Shown: positions 1 through 8,930, counted from the first letter of the stretch. The stretch is 64,000 nucleotides of DNA from Microbacterium rhizosphaerae (GCF_034120055.1 NZ_CP139368.1:434001-498000); one strand, 5' to 3'. The notes: a model not told the origin generated them from the letters alone. Translations and numbers: made by a program.

Positions 1-231
1 CGCCTGCGCGAAGGTCGCCTCGGCACCCACGCTGTAGTGCAGGACGAACGCGTGGAACCCTTCGGCGAGGTAGGCGAGTGCCACGGGCTCGGCTTCGCCC
101 GGGCTCAGCGTCATGTACCCGCCGCCGGGAACGACGAGCACGGAACCTGTCGATGCGCCGCGACCCGCGTCGGAGAGGAAGCCCGTGAGGCGTGCGCCGT
201 TGACTCCGATCGTCTGCGTGAAGTGATTCAC
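1..231 (-). CDS. Alpha/beta hydrolase (acetyl-esterase-like), 3' end outside window
   Basis: Only the first 77 codons are inside the window. The visible N-terminus has a short beta-strand region, then VLVVPGGGYM at about residues 31-40, which resembles the HGGGY/PGGGY oxyanion-hole loop of BD-FAE/acetyl-xylan-esterase-type hydrolases, followed by a helix (about 44-60) and the strand AFVLHYSVG. The GTG start at 231-229 overlaps the stop of the GntR gene as GTGA, so the two genes are probably translationally coupled. Known members deacetylate or de-esterify carbohydrates. A role in removing acyl groups from hexuronides is inferred from the neighbouring uxaC operon. The catalytic Ser, Asp and His lie outside the window. 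Confidence 0.75.
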   Translation of the reverse strand, partial: MNHFTQTIGVNGARLTGFLSDAGRGASTGSVLVVPGGGYMTLSPGEAEPVALAYLAEGFHAFVLHYSVGAEATFAQA

Positions 232-938
232 CGCTCGGCGCCGCCGCGCCGGCCGCGGCCCGTCGCTGCGGAGTCCGGGCGGCGATCGCGCACGTGGCCT
301 CCGGTCGCGTGGAGCCGGAACAGGTCGGCCGCCTGCTCGGGCACGCCTCCTTCGAGAACCTCCAGCAGATCGCGGTGCGACTCCGCGACGGTGTTCCAGT
401 CGCCGGAATAGTCGGGGTCCGACAGCACGTGGAGCGACCGCAGGCTCGGCTCGATGATGTCCCACATCCGCGGGAGGTGGCTGTTGCCGCTCGCGACGAT
501 GACCGCGCGATGGAATTCGAAGTCGAACTCGCGGAAGGCTGTCACATCATTGCGCGCGGCAGACTCCGCCATCCGGTCGATGAGCGTTTCGAGCGCCATA
601 CGGGTCGCAGAATCCAGTCGACCGCAAGCGCACCGCCCCGCGAGCTCCTCGAGGGTCACCCTCGCGACCTTGGCCTGCTCTGCTTCGTCCCGCGAGTAGT
701 CGGCGACGAAGCTGCCGTGATGGCGCACCTGTTGGACGAGCCCTTCGTGGGTGAGGCGCTTCAGCGCCTCGCGCACCGGGGACTGGCTGACCTTCAGCTG
801 TCGCGCCAGCTGGGATTCGACGAGCTGCTCGCCCGGACGAAGCGTGGAATCCCGGATCATGCCCTTGACCAACGAGTAGATCTGATCGGACAGCAGGCCC
901 TTGTCGAGGTCGGGCAGTCGAGCGGCAAGGTCGGGCAT
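228..938 (-). CDS. GntR-family regulator with FCD domain, probable hexuronate repressor
   Basis: This 236-residue protein has an N-terminal winged helix-turn-helix (about residues 15-78, with the typical SPVREALKRLTHEGLV recognition segment). An all-helical FCD ligand domain follows (about 88-215). Its D139, H143, H188 and H210 sit where FCD proteins bind a metal and a carboxylate effector. It is transcribed away from uxaC-uxuB-manD and overlaps the downstream hydrolase by four bases. FadR/UxuR/ExuR-type members commonly repress hexuronate genes and release DNA on binding a uronate. Its effector here is inferred to be a glucuronate or mannonate pathway intermediate. Two related motifs in the 135-bp divergent spacer are the likely binding sites. 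The last 20 residues are Arg/Gly-rich and outside the fold. Confidence 0.85.
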   Translation of the reverse strand: MPDLAARLPDLDKGLLSDQIYSLVKGMIRDSTLRPGEQLVESQLARQLKVSQSPVREALKRLTHEGLVQQVRHHGSFVADYSRDEAEQAKVARVTLEELAGRCACGRLDSATRMALETLIDRMAESAARNDVTAFREFDFEFHRAVIVASGNSHLPRMWDIIEPSLRSLHVLSDPDYSGDWNTVAESHRDLLEVLEGGVPEQAADLFRLHATGGHVRDRRPDSAATGRGRRGGAER

Positions 939-952
939 TTCGCTACCCTACC

Positions 953-968
953 CGATAATCGACTATCG
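953..968. promoter_or_regulatory. Candidate GntR operator 1
   Basis: CGATA and TATCG form an inverted repeat around six bases, about 15 bp upstream of the GntR start. Read on the minus strand it contains TCGATTATCG, the same core as the site at 1024-1038. This suggests autoregulation; it has not been tested. Confidence 0.5.
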
Positions 969-1023
969 CTAGCGAAACGTCCGGCGTGGCTCGTCGACGA
1001 GATGGATGGCGAGGCGGGCCGCG

Positions 1024-1038
1024 AATCGATTATCGATT
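1024..1038. promoter_or_regulatory. Candidate GntR operator 2 upstream of uxaC
   Basis: AATCGAT-T-ATCGATT is a perfect 15-bp palindrome around one central base, 36 bp before the uxaC start codon. It shares TCGATTATCG with the first site. Its position would let a bound GntR protein block transcription of uxaC-uxuB-manD. Confidence 0.6.
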
Positions 1039-1073
1039 GACAGTGCTTCTCCGGATCACCACAATGGGATCCC

Positions 1074-2480
1074 ATGACTTTCGCACCCGACCGGGATCGC
1101 CTCTTCCCGGTCGATCCCGCCACCCGAAGCCGGGCGCGCGACCTCCATGCGAGCGTCGCGGACCTGCCGATCATCTCCCCCCACGGTCATGTCGATCCCC
1201 GCATCCTGGTGGAGGACCGCGCCTTCGACAACGCCGCCGATCTCCTCATCCGCGATGACCACTATGTGACGAGGCTGATGCACTCGGCCGGGATCGGACT
1301 CGAGCGTCTCGGCGTCTCGCCGCATGACGGCATGGCCGCCCGCCCGCGCGAGGTGTGGCGAACATTCTCCGAGAACTGGGACCTCTACACGGGGACGGCC
1401 TCCGGATATTGGCTGCGCTCCATCCTCGCCGAGCAGTTCGGTCTCAGCGAGCATCCGTCGTCGGCCAACGCGGATGCGGTGTTCGATGAGATCGGCGCGC
1501 GTCTGGCCGAGCCATCGTTCCGGCCCCGCGCGCTCTTCCGCACATATGGCATCGAGCTTCTCGCGACGACGGACGACCCGATGGACGATCTCGCCCCGCA
1601 CGCCATGCTCGCCGCGGATCCCGCCTTCGGCGGCCGCGTGGTTCCCACGTTTCGACCGGACGCCTACCTTGCGCCCACGTCCCCGGGCTGGGCGCAGCGC
1701 GTCTCGCGACTGTCGGAATGGAACGGCACCCGCGACACCGACTACGCCGGGTACCTGTCCGCGCTCGAGGGTCGGCGTGCCTATTTCATCCAGCACGGTG
1801 CCGTCTCCGCCGACCACGGTGTTGCGCAGCCCCGGGCGATCGAACTGGATGCCTCCGATGCCGCGCGCCTCTTCGAGAAGGCACATGCCGGCACCATCAC
1901 GACGGACGAGGCGAGCGTCTTCTCCGCACACATGCTGTTCGAGATGGCGCGGATGAGCACCCGCGACGGTCTCGTCATGACCGTGCATCCGGGTGTGTTC
2001 CGAAACCACGATCACGAGACGTTCACGAGGTTCGGCCCCGATTCCGGGCACGACATCCCGGTCGCCACGGAGTATGTGAACGCGCTGCGGCCGCTGCTCA
2101 ACCGCTTCGGCAACACCCCGGATTTCCACCTCGTGCTCTTCAGCGTCGACGAGACGACCTACTCCCGCGAGATCGCTCCACTCGCCGGCTACTACCCCGC
2201 GGTCTTCATCGGTGCGCCGTGGTGGTTCCTCGACGCCCCCGACGCCGGTCTCCGGTTCCGGGCCGCGGTCACGGAGACCGCGGGCTTCTCCCGCGGGTCG
2301 GGGTTCATCGACGACACGCGCGCATTCATGTCGATTCCCGTCCGGCACGACATGTCGCGGCGACTGGATGCGGCCTTCCTCGCCCGACTGGTCGGGGAAG
2401 GCCGCATCGACCAGCCCCAGGCCGAACGGACGATCGTGGATCTCGTGGATGCGCAGCCGCGGAGGGTGTTCAAGCTGTGA
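1074..2480 (+). CDS. uxaC: Glucuronate (uronate) isomerase
   Basis: The 468-residue protein matches the roughly 470-residue UxaC family along its length. Near the N-terminus it carries the PHGHVDP metal-binding motif of the amidohydrolase fold (about residues 37-43), and later the HPGVFRNHD and GAPWWFLD segments characteristic of the family. UxaC converts D-glucuronate to D-fructuronate (and galacturonate to tagaturonate) in the cytoplasm. It is the first gene of a three-gene operon, and its stop overlaps the uxuB start as GTGA. The ATG at 1074 has no obvious Shine-Dalgarno sequence but is the start that fits the family length. Control by the divergent GntR protein is inferred. Confidence 0.95.
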   Translation: MTFAPDRDRLFPVDPATRSRARDLHASVADLPIISPHGHVDPRILVEDRAFDNAADLLIRDDHYVTRLMHSAGIGLERLGVSPHDGMAARPREVWRTFSENWDLYTGTASGYWLRSILAEQFGLSEHPSSANADAVFDEIGARLAEPSFRPRALFRTYGIELLATTDDPMDDLAPHAMLAADPAFGGRVVPTFRPDAYLAPTSPGWAQRVSRLSEWNGTRDTDYAGYLSALEGRRAYFIQHGAVSADHGVAQPRAIELDASDAARLFEKAHAGTITTDEASVFSAHMLFEMARMSTRDGLVMTVHPGVFRNHDHETFTRFGPDSGHDIPVATEYVNALRPLLNRFGNTPDFHLVLFSVDETTYSREIAPLAGYYPAVFIGAPWWFLDAPDAGLRFRAAVTETAGFSRGSGFIDDTRAFMSIPVRHDMSRRLDAAFLARLVGEGRIDQPQAERTIVDLVDAQPRRVFKL

Positions 2481-3715
2481 GTGTGGAGACCGTCCGGCCC
2501 CGCATCTCCAGCCGCGCCGTCGAGAAGGCGCCCGTCCGGATCGCGCACCTCGGGCTCGGAGCTTTCCACCGTGCGCACCAGGCGTGGTACACGGCGCATG
2601 CCGCCGGCGACCCGTGGGGGATCGCGGCATTCACCGGCCGGTCGCCGGCGGTGGCACAGGTTCTGGCGGCGCAGGACTGCGTCTACACCGTCATCGAGCG
2701 CGGCGCCGAGGGTGATCGTGCGGAGATCGTCGAATCGATCGTCGAGGCTCACGACGGAGCCGACGTGTCGGCCTGGAGGAGCACGATCGCATCTCCCGAT
2801 GTCGCGGTCGTCACCCTCACGGTCACCGAGGCCGGCTATGCCCGGGGCTCGACCCCGCCGCGCCGACTGGTCGAGGGGCTCGCGGCGCGTCGAGCGGCGG
2901 ACGGCGGCCCCGTGTCGATCGTCAGCTGCGACAACCTGCCGGGCAACGGGCAGGCGATGCGCGCTGCCATCGACGCCCTCGCCGACCTCGACCTCGCCGG
3001 CTGGATCGACGCCAACGTGGCGTTCGTGGACACCATGGTGGATCGGATCACGCCATCCGTCACAGCTGCGGACAGCACTGCGGCGCTGGCGCTCACGGGA
3101 GCGCTCGACGAGGCGCCGGTGGTCACCGAGCCCTTCTCCGAATGGATTCTCGCGGGCGACTTTCCCGCGGGTCGTCCGGCATGGGAGACGGCCGGCGCGC
3201 GCTTCGTGGCAGATGCCACGCCGTACGAAGAGAGAAAGCTGTGGCTGCTCAACGCGGCGCACTCGCTCCTGGCATATGCCGGGTCCGGTCGGGGATTCGA
3301 CTCGATCGACGAGGCGTTCGCGGACGACGAGCTGAACGCGATGACCGAGCAGCTCTGGGCTGAGCAGCGTGCCGTCCTCTCGCTCGGCGACGAGGAGATC
3401 GACTCCGCACTCGCCGCGCTGCGCGAGCGATTCGCCAACCCCCGGATTCGCCACTCACTGCAGCAGATCGCGCAGATGGGCGCACTCAAGCTCCCCGTCC
3501 GGATCCTCGATCCGATGCGGCGTCGTGAAGAGCGGGGGCTCGGGCACGGGGCTGCTCAGCGGGCGACGATCGCCGCGTGGGCCGACCACCTCGTGCGTTT
3601 CGACCCCGCCGACGCTGCCTCGGCCGCCATCGCCCGACTCCTCGCGCGCAATCCGCGCGCGGAGCCGGTCGACCTCATCATCGACACCCTCACAACGGAG
3701 CAGCACGCATCATGA
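2477..3715 (+). CDS. uxuB: Mannitol dehydrogenase family fructuronate reductase
   Basis: The 412-residue protein belongs to the long-chain mannitol dehydrogenase family. The N-terminal Rossmann domain begins [17 protein letters not shown]. The C-terminal domain has the family [10 protein letters not shown] segment with its catalytic Lys and the conserved DRITP segment. In uronate catabolism UxuB reduces D-fructuronate to D-mannonate with NADH. The GTG at 2477 was chosen because it overlaps the uxaC stop as GTGA; a GTG six bases downstream is an alternative. The protein is shorter than E. coli UxuB (about 486 residues), as many actinobacterial homologues are. A mannitol or altronate oxidoreductase would look alike, but the uxaC and manD neighbours favour fructuronate. 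Confidence 0.88.
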   Translation: MSVETVRPRISSRAVEKAPVRIAHLGLGAFHRAHQAWYTAHAAGDPWGIAAFTGRSPAVAQVLAAQDCVYTVIERGAEGDRAEIVESIVEAHDGADVSAWRSTIASPDVAVVTLTVTEAGYARGSTPPRRLVEGLAARRAADGGPVSIVSCDNLPGNGQAMRAAIDALADLDLAGWIDANVAFVDTMVDRITPSVTAADSTAALALTGALDEAPVVTEPFSEWILAGDFPAGRPAWETAGARFVADATPYEERKLWLLNAAHSLLAYAGSGRGFDSIDEAFADDELNAMTEQLWAEQRAVLSLGDEEIDSALAALRERFANPRIRHSLQQIAQMGALKLPVRILDPMRRREERGLGHGAAQRATIAAWADHLVRFDPADAASAAIARLLARNPRAEPVDLIIDTLTTEQHAS

Positions 3716-4950
3716 TCATCGACAAAGCCGACGTCATCGTCACGAGCCCGGGACGCAACTTCGTGACACTCAAGCTCACCACGGACGACGGCCTGACCGG
3801 CCTGGGCGACGCGACGCTGAACGGGCGCGAGCTCGCCGTGGTCGCCTACCTCAGGGACCATGTCGTGCCGCTGCTGATCGGCGCCGATGCGTCGAGGATC
3901 GAGGACACGTGGCAGTTCCTCTACCGCTCCGCCTACTGGCGCCGCGGACCCGTGACGATGGCCGCCATCGCGGCGGTCGACATGGCGCTGTGGGACATCA
4001 AGGGCAAGGCCGCGGGGATGCCGGTCTACCAGCTGCTGGGAGGAGCCAGCCGCCGTGGCCTGATGGCTTACGGTCACGCGTCGGGGAAGGATCTGCCCGA
4101 GCTGTTCGACTCGATCCACGCCCACCTGGAGCTGGGGTACCGGTCGATCCGGGTGCAGACCGGTGTGCCGGGTCTGAAGGCGATCTACGGCATCGCGTCG
4201 CAGCACAGTGAGGCCGAGGACTCCCGCGGACGCTACGACTACGAGCCGGCGCATCGCGGCGCCCGCCCCGTCGAGGAGGACTGGGACACGCGCGCGTACC
4301 TGACGCACCTGCCGGGTGTGTTCGAGGCCGTCCGCAACGAGTTCGGCCCCGACCTCCCGCTGCTGCACGACGGGCACCACCGGATGACGCCGATCCAGGC
4401 CGCGCGGCTCGGCAAGGCGCTCGAGCCGTACGACCTGTTCTGGCTCGAGGACTGCACGCCCGCCGAGAACCAGGAGGCGCTGCGCCTGGTGCGTCAGCAC
4501 ACCACCACCCCGCTGGCGATCGGCGAGGTGTTCAACACGGTGTGGGACTTCAAGGACCTCATCCGGGAGCAGCTGATCGACTACGTCCGCGGCGCGGTGA
4601 CCCACATGGGCGGCATCACCGCGCTGAAGAAGACGCTCGAGTACGCCGCGATGTACCAGATCAAATCCGGCATGCACGGCCCCACCGACATCTCCCCGGT
4701 GGGCATGGCCGCCGCGATGCATCTCGGGCTCGCGATCCACAACTTCGGCATCCAGGAGTACATGCAGCACGGGCCGAAGACCGACCAGGTCTTCGAGCAG
4801 TCCTTCACCTGGCGTGACGGGATGCTGCACCCCGGCGACCAGCCCGGCCTGGGCGTCGAGCTGAACCTCGACGAGGCCGGGAAGTACCCGTACGAGCGGG
4901 CCTACCTGCCCTACAACCGGCTCAAGGACGGCACCGTCCACGACTGGTGA
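3712..4950 (+). CDS. manD: D-mannonate dehydratase, enolase superfamily (ManD/RspA type)
   Basis: The 412-residue protein has the enolase capping domain followed by the TIM barrel. The Mg-binding acidic residues are visible in [16 protein letters not shown] and AIGEVFN. The ManD-specific active-site loop is present (YGHASGKD, then a long segment after VPGLKAIYG). ManD enzymes remove water from D-mannonate to give 2-keto-3-deoxy-D-gluconate, completing the UxaC-UxuB route. The ATG at 3712 overlaps the uxuB stop as ATGA. No KDG kinase or aldolase lies in the window, so the pathway must finish elsewhere. ManD relatives vary in activity and some prefer gluconate, but the operon supports mannonate. 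Confidence 0.92.
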   Translation: MIIDKADVIVTSPGRNFVTLKLTTDDGLTGLGDATLNGRELAVVAYLRDHVVPLLIGADASRIEDTWQFLYRSAYWRRGPVTMAAIAAVDMALWDIKGKAAGMPVYQLLGGASRRGLMAYGHASGKDLPELFDSIHAHLELGYRSIRVQTGVPGLKAIYGIASQHSEAEDSRGRYDYEPAHRGARPVEEDWDTRAYLTHLPGVFEAVRNEFGPDLPLLHDGHHRMTPIQAARLGKALEPYDLFWLEDCTPAENQEALRLVRQHTTTPLAIGEVFNTVWDFKDLIREQLIDYVRGAVTHMGGITALKKTLEYAAMYQIKSGMHGPTDISPVGMAAAMHLGLAIHNFGIQEYMQHGPKTDQVFEQSFTWRDGMLHPGDQPGLGVELNLDEAGKYPYERAYLPYNRLKDGTVHDW

Positions 4951-4996
4951 GCCCGAAGCCGAACCCGAACCGGCCGCGCAAGATTCCGCGGGAATG

Positions 4997-5070
4997 TGGA
5001 GGGGCTGACGGGAATCGAACCCGCGCTGTCTGCTTGGGAAGCAGAAGTTCTGCCATTGAACTACAGCCCC
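4997..5070 (-). tRNA. tRNA-Gly (anticodon CCC), CCA encoded
   Basis: On the minus strand the sequence folds as a 74-nt cloverleaf. The acceptor is GGGGCTG/CAGCCCC, the D stem GTTC/GAAC and the anticodon stem TCTGC/GCAGA, with loop TTCCCAA giving anticodon CCC. The T stem is GCGGG/CCCGT around TTCGATT, with a U discriminator and a genomically encoded CCA at 4999-4997. It reads GGG glycine codons. The gene lies between manD and the first glycosidase; no direct repeat or integrase accompanies it. Confidence 0.95.
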
Positions 5071-5214
5071 GTTGCCTTGAGATCACCGGGATCGAAGGTT
5101 CCCATCAAGGCGATGGTTCACCGTGGCGTACCAGCGGCGATGGCATCCGACTGCTCGGCGCCACGTCCCATACTACCGATCGGATGACGTGCACCAAGTT
5201 CGGCGGCGATGGGC

Positions 5215-5258
5215 GGATGCCGCGTGCCGCCCCCCGAGGGAAGCGGCACGCGGCATCC
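5215..5258 (-). terminator. Strong hairpin terminator after the multidomain glycosidase
   Basis: GGATGCCGCGTGCCGC (5215-5230) and its exact complement (5243-5258) form a perfect 16-bp stem around a 12-nt loop. It lies nine bases beyond the stop codon of the minus-strand glycosidase gene. No U-tract is obvious, as is common in high-GC actinobacteria. Confidence 0.8.
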
Positions 5259-5266
5259 GTCATCCG

Positions 5267-8200
5267 CTAGTTCAGGAAGGAGAACATCGCCGTGTGCGTC
5301 GTCCCGTCGACGAGCGTCAACGAGAGCGTCGCGCACGTGCCCGCCCAGGACTTGTTCGTCTTCCAGACGTACGTGTACTGGTCGGTGGTGGGGTCGTACT
5401 GCAGGCTGCTGGCCCCAGCCGTGAGGGTCTGCTCGATCGCGTCGACCTGCGCCGACGGCGAGCATGCGCCGAAGGAGACAGACGGCGAGCCGGCAGCCAG
5501 CACCGCTGTGCCCTGATCACCGCCCAGACTGAACTTCACCGGAACCGCACTGCCGGCCTTGACGCTGTTCACGACGTCGCCCGTGTTCACCGGGGCGGCG
5601 AAGCCCGACCAGGCGTACACGACCGAGTACGTGCAGTTCACTGCCGCCGACGCATTCCCCGCATTGTCGAGGGCCGTGCCGGCCGGAGCGACGGCCGTCT
5701 TCGATCCCACGCTGGAGGTATCCAGCGCGATCGAGCCGCCGGCGGGTGTCGCCAGGCCCGAACCGTCCGCTTCATCCGCCGCCGTCCAGGTGGCGTCGGC
5801 CGATGTCCCGAGCACGACGGCATCGCTCGGGCACGTCAGCGCCACGACCGGGGCGGTGACGTCGACCCGCGTGAGCGTCCAGAAGTGGTCGGCTGTGGCA
5901 GCATCCGTCGCCGTCGTGGTGCCCGACGATCCGGTCGCCGCGACCACAGTGCCGTTGCGTCCGGCGCCCGACGAGTCGACCAGCGTCGTCCCGCCGGTCT
6001 CGTCGAACGCGTAGTGCACGACATCCCCGGCGCCGGCCTGTCCGCCTGCAAGCGCACCCACCTCTGCAGCGGACAGCGCTCGGTCGTAGATGTTGAAATC
6101 ATCGACGGCTCCGTTGAGCGCGGGGTCGCCGCCGTACTGCGACTTGCCGAGGTAGTTCCTCGTGCTCTGGCCGAACGCGGACGGGTGCACGGTCATGGCC
6201 GTGTTGGTCGCAACGACCTGGCCGTTCACATACATGGTGCCCGTCGTGCCCGCGACGGTGACGGTGACGAGCGACCACTGGTTGAGCGGCAGCGTCTTCG
6301 GGTTGGTGCTGTTGAGGCGCTGCTCGCCTCCGGCGCCGCCGGTCGTGATGGCGAAGCGCAGCTCCGATCCGTCGTTCGTGGTCAGGAACATGCTGGCGTT
6401 GCTGCTCGAGCCGATGTCGAACACGCGCTGCCACGAGGCGTTGCCGGCGGGGTTGACCCAGGCGGACACCGTGTAGTCGCCGGTCAGGCTGCTCACCGCG
6501 CCGGTCGGCAGCGTCGCGTAGGCGTTGCTGTTGCAGAACGACAGCGCCGTGCCGATCCTGCCGGGCTGACGCGCTCCCGTCGCCGTGCATCCCGACGTGA
6601 TCGATCCGTCGGTCCACTGGATGACCTGAGCTCCGTCCGTCTTGCTCATCCCGGTGACCGAGAGCACCCGGCCGGTGCCGTCGTTCGCGAGGCGGTAGTG
6701 CCCCTTGCCGTCGGGCACGAGCTGCCACAGCTGGCTGTCGGCGCCCGTGTCGGCGCTCAGCACCGCAGATGCTCCATTGGACGTCGAGGCGCCCTGCACG
6801 TCGAGGACCCGGCCGTCGATCATGCTCACGACCTTGTACAGGCCGGACCCCGCCGCGACGAGCTTCCAGGTCTGGTCGGTGACGCCGCCACCCGCCTGTG
6901 CGGCCTGCTGCTGAACGGAGTCGCCTGCGGTCAGCTGGAGTCCGCTGTTCAGGTTGGCGATGGTGTACGTCCCGGCCAGCGACGCGGGGTTGCCCGCGGG
7001 GGTGACCACGAGGTGGTAGCCGTACGCCGGGTTCATCACGATCGGCACGCTGATCGAGCCGTCGTCGCCGACCTGGTAGGTGGTGTCGGAGACGGTGATC
7101 GGCGCGGCCACCGCGACGGTGCGACCGTAGGTGGGTGTGTAGTCGACCTTCACGTTCACCGTGGAGCCGAGCGCCAGCTTGTCGAGACCCGCGACCTTCA
7201 CCGCTGCGGGGCCGGATGCGCCACCCGTGATGACGTCGAGTTCCTTCTTGTCGGACGTCACGGATGCGGCCGCGTCGAAGTTGTTGTTGCCGGGCGGTGT
7301 CGTGGCGACCATGTCGCCCGACATGTCGGCGTACCACTTGTACAGCCAGTAGGCGCCGTTCGGGTTGCCGCCCTGACCCGTCAGGAGATCGCCCAGCGCT
7401 CCCGACTGGTTCCAGAAGGCGAGCTCAGCGGTGTGGATGCCGAGCCGTTCGAACTTCGCGATGTAGCCGACCAGCGAGCCGGGGATGCCGACCTCGGCAG
7501 GGGCCGCATACTCTTCGATGTCGATCGGACGGCGGGCGATGCCCAGTGCGTCTTCCATCGCCTGCACCTTGGCCACGTCGCCGGCGATCTTCGACGACGT
7601 CTCGAGCTCATGCCAGGCGAGGATGTCGGGCACGGTATTGGTGGCGACCGCGTTGTTCAGGAAGTTCTGCATGTCGCCGATGTTGTCCGAGAAGCTCGGA
7701 CCCTGGATCGGGGTCGTCGGATCGAGGCTCCGGATCAGGTTGTACGTGTGGGTCCAGAAGTCCTCGAAAGTGCCGTTGCTCGTCTTCCAGGTGTTGTCGG
7801 ACTCGTTCCAGATCGCATAGGCCGCGAGATTGCTCATCCCGGATGCCTGCACCTGCTGCACTTGCTGCGTGACGACCTGGTCCCAGTTCGACCAGCTGAA
7901 CTGGTAGGGCCACCCGGCGTAGTAGTCGGAGAGACGGTCGACGACCTTTGCGCCCACGTTGGCCGCCTTCTGCCACGTCTGCCCGATGTCGCCGGAACCC
8001 TGTTGTCTGCCGCCGATCGGCATCATGACGAACTCACTGGGCTTGATCGCCTGTACGAGGCTGTCTGAGGGCGTGGTGGCGTTCGCCAGGCCGTAGAGCG
8101 AGCCCGTTGCGACGTGCGAGACAGAGCGGAACGGCTGATCTGCATGGACGACGATCGTGTTGGCCGCAGCGGGGGCCGCCGCGGCGGGCGCGGCGGTCGC

Positions 8201-8341
8201 GGCCAGGCCCGCAAGCGCCAGCCCCGAGACGGCCGCAAGCGCGGCCGTCGTACGTGCAGCGCGTGACGCCGCGTGGGCGTTCGGCGGGGCCGGCCGACGC
8301 CATGCGCTCCGCTGCCCCCCAGATCCAGTCTTCGATGACAT
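5267..8341 (-). CDS. Secreted multidomain glycoside hydrolase (GH39-like barrel, RICIN, LamG, PxKF)
   Basis: This 1024-residue exported enzyme starts with a long Arg-containing, Ala-rich signal peptide (about residues 1-58). A clan-A TIM barrel follows (about 65-350), with a probable acid/base E180 in AIWNES and nucleophile E277 in IDIEEY. After a beta domain come a RICIN-type trefoil with QxW-like repeats (about 455-580), a LamG/concanavalin domain (about 595-762), an Ig-like domain (about 828-905) and a C-terminal PxKF domain (about 920-1024). The LamG appears inserted inside the last RICIN lobe with its first strand at the wrong end (see findings). The ATG at 8341 gives the signal peptide. 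The neighbours suggest action on plant arabinosyl or galactosyl polysaccharides; the specificity is unknown. Confidence 0.82.
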   Translation of the reverse strand: MSSKTGSGGQRSAWRRPAPPNAHAASRAARTTAALAAVSGLALAGLAATAAPAAAAPAAANTIVVHADQPFRSVSHVATGSLYGLANATTPSDSLVQAIKPSEFVMMPIGGRQQGSGDIGQTWQKAANVGAKVVDRLSDYYAGWPYQFSWSNWDQVVTQQVQQVQASGMSNLAAYAIWNESDNTWKTSNGTFEDFWTHTYNLIRSLDPTTPIQGPSFSDNIGDMQNFLNNAVATNTVPDILAWHELETSSKIAGDVAKVQAMEDALGIARRPIDIEEYAAPAEVGIPGSLVGYIAKFERLGIHTAELAFWNQSGALGDLLTGQGGNPNGAYWLYKWYADMSGDMVATTPPGNNNFDAAASVTSDKKELDVITGGASGPAAVKVAGLDKLALGSTVNVKVDYTPTYGRTVAVAAPITVSDTTYQVGDDGSISVPIVMNPAYGYHLVVTPAGNPASLAGTYTIANLNSGLQLTAGDSVQQQAAQAGGGVTDQTWKLVAAGSGLYKVVSMIDGRVLDVQGASTSNGASAVLSADTGADSQLWQLVPDGKGHYRLANDGTGRVLSVTGMSKTDGAQVIQWTDGSITSGCTATGARQPGRIGTALSFCNSNAYATLPTGAVSSLTGDYTVSAWVNPAGNASWQRVFDIGSSSNASMFLTTNDGSELRFAITTGGAGGEQRLNSTNPKTLPLNQWSLVTVTVAGTTGTMYVNGQVVATNTAMTVHPSAFGQSTRNYLGKSQYGGDPALNGAVDDFNIYDRALSAAEVGALAGGQAGAGDVVHYAFDETGGTTLVDSSGAGRNGTVVAATGSSGTTTATDAATADHFWTLTRVDVTAPVVALTCPSDAVVLGTSADATWTAADEADGSGLATPAGGSIALDTSSVGSKTAVAPAGTALDNAGNASAAVNCTYSVVYAWSGFAAPVNTGDVVNSVKAGSAVPVKFSLGGDQGTAVLAAGSPSVSFGACSPSAQVDAIEQTLTAGASSLQYDPTTDQYTYVWKTNKSWAGTCATLSLTLVDGTTHTAMFSFLN

Positions 8342-8388
8342 GAGAGATTCGACTCCGATTCCACAGGGTTGGTGAGTGAGATCAGCCG

Positions 8389-8402
8389 TCGAACCGGTTC
8401 GC
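8389..8402. promoter_or_regulatory. LacI-family operator, one mismatch, in the 5' leader of the multidomain glycosidase
   Basis: TCGAACCGGTTCGC differs from the perfect palindrome TCGAACCGGTTCGA in the last base. It lies about 50 bp upstream of the minus-strand ATG, downstream of that gene's promoter. It is 118 bp centre-to-centre from the perfect copy at 8507. Confidence 0.75.
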
Positions 8403-8468
8403 CAGTGAATCGCGCCGAATCGCACGTGCTTCGAGGGAGATGCGGGGACGAGGACTGATCGCGGGAGC

Positions 8469-8498
8469 ACGCTAACAGGGCGCGAAGACGCCGGTCAA
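8469..8498 (-). promoter_or_regulatory. Sigma-70-like promoter for the multidomain glycosidase
   Basis: Read on the minus strand, TTGACC (8498-8493) and TAGCGT (8474-8469) are separated by 18 bp. The promoter lies between the operators at 8389 and 8507, so LacI proteins bound to both could loop across it. Confidence 0.55.
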
Positions 8499-8506
8499 GG
8501 AAAATG

Positions 8507-8520
8507 TCGAACCGGTTCGA
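8507..8520. promoter_or_regulatory. LacI-family operator, perfect palindrome
   Basis: TCGAACCGGTTCGA lies just upstream of the minus-strand -35 box. It is identical to the sites at 8803, 12403 and 12449. Confidence 0.8.
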
Positions 8521-8768
8521 AGAGAGTCGAACCGTGTGGGACGCGTCTGCGCTCAGAGCCGGCCGGCGCGGTGCGCTCTTGGAGCGACCCTGCGGCCGGC
8601 GCGGGCCGGGCTGCGGGCATCGCCAAGAAAAGCTGTGTGACCAGGGAAAAACTGCACGGCTCATGTGTCCGCGTCTGTCGGTGGCTCGCGCCGACGTCAC
8701 CGCTGCGCGCGACGAGGCTCTCGCGGCCGTGGTCGGCAGTATCCACCGCGCCTATCGCCGGCGTCCTC

Positions 8769-8798
8769 TTGTGATGGCCGACGAATTAGTTGTACCGT
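8769..8798 (+). promoter_or_regulatory. Promoter for the plus-strand GH39-like glycosidase
   Basis: TTGTGA (8769-8774) and TACCGT (8793-8798) are separated by 18 bp. The LacI operator begins five bases further on, covering the expected transcription start, which fits repression by a bound LacI protein. Confidence 0.5.
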
Positions 8799-8802
8799 GT
8801 GA

Positions 8803-8816
8803 TCGAACCGGTTCGA
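8803..8816. promoter_or_regulatory. LacI-family operator upstream of the GH39-like glycosidase
   Basis: A perfect TCGAACCGGTTCGA palindrome placed over the predicted transcription start, 115 bp upstream of the coding region. Confidence 0.8.
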
Positions 8817-8930
8817 CACAAAATCGGCGGCGTCGGCATGAGCGCGGACGCCGTGAGGAAGAGATGCGAGGGAGCGTCAGATGCGTGAACATCACACCGG
8901 CCATGACAACACCGAGGCGGTGGTCCCGTC

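Larger units (their letters stand above)
8342..8930. promoter_or_regulatory. 588-bp divergent control region between two secreted glycosidases
   Basis: No supportable gene lies here. The region holds two divergent promoters and three copies of the LacI-type palindrome (8389, 8507 and 8803), plus a half-site TCGAACCG at 8527. About 270 bp between 8530 and 8800 show nothing recognisable. Confidence 0.7.

Noticed and set aside
1056-2630. Long open frame opposite uxaC and similar long frames opposite most genes
   Set aside because: High-GC codon use leaves the reverse frames open. The translations are Arg/Gly/His-rich with no known domain, while the plus-strand gene is a clear family member.
4983-4995. 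ATTCCGCGGGAAT inverted repeat next to the tRNA as a terminator
   Set aside because: The 5-bp arms are too short and no U-tract follows; it may just be the trailer of the tRNA transcript.
5123-8068. Large open frame of 981 codons opposite the multidomain glycosidase
   Set aside because: No signal, domain or plausible start. The composition is that of an antisense shadow, and the opposite strand encodes a signal peptide and catalytic motifs.
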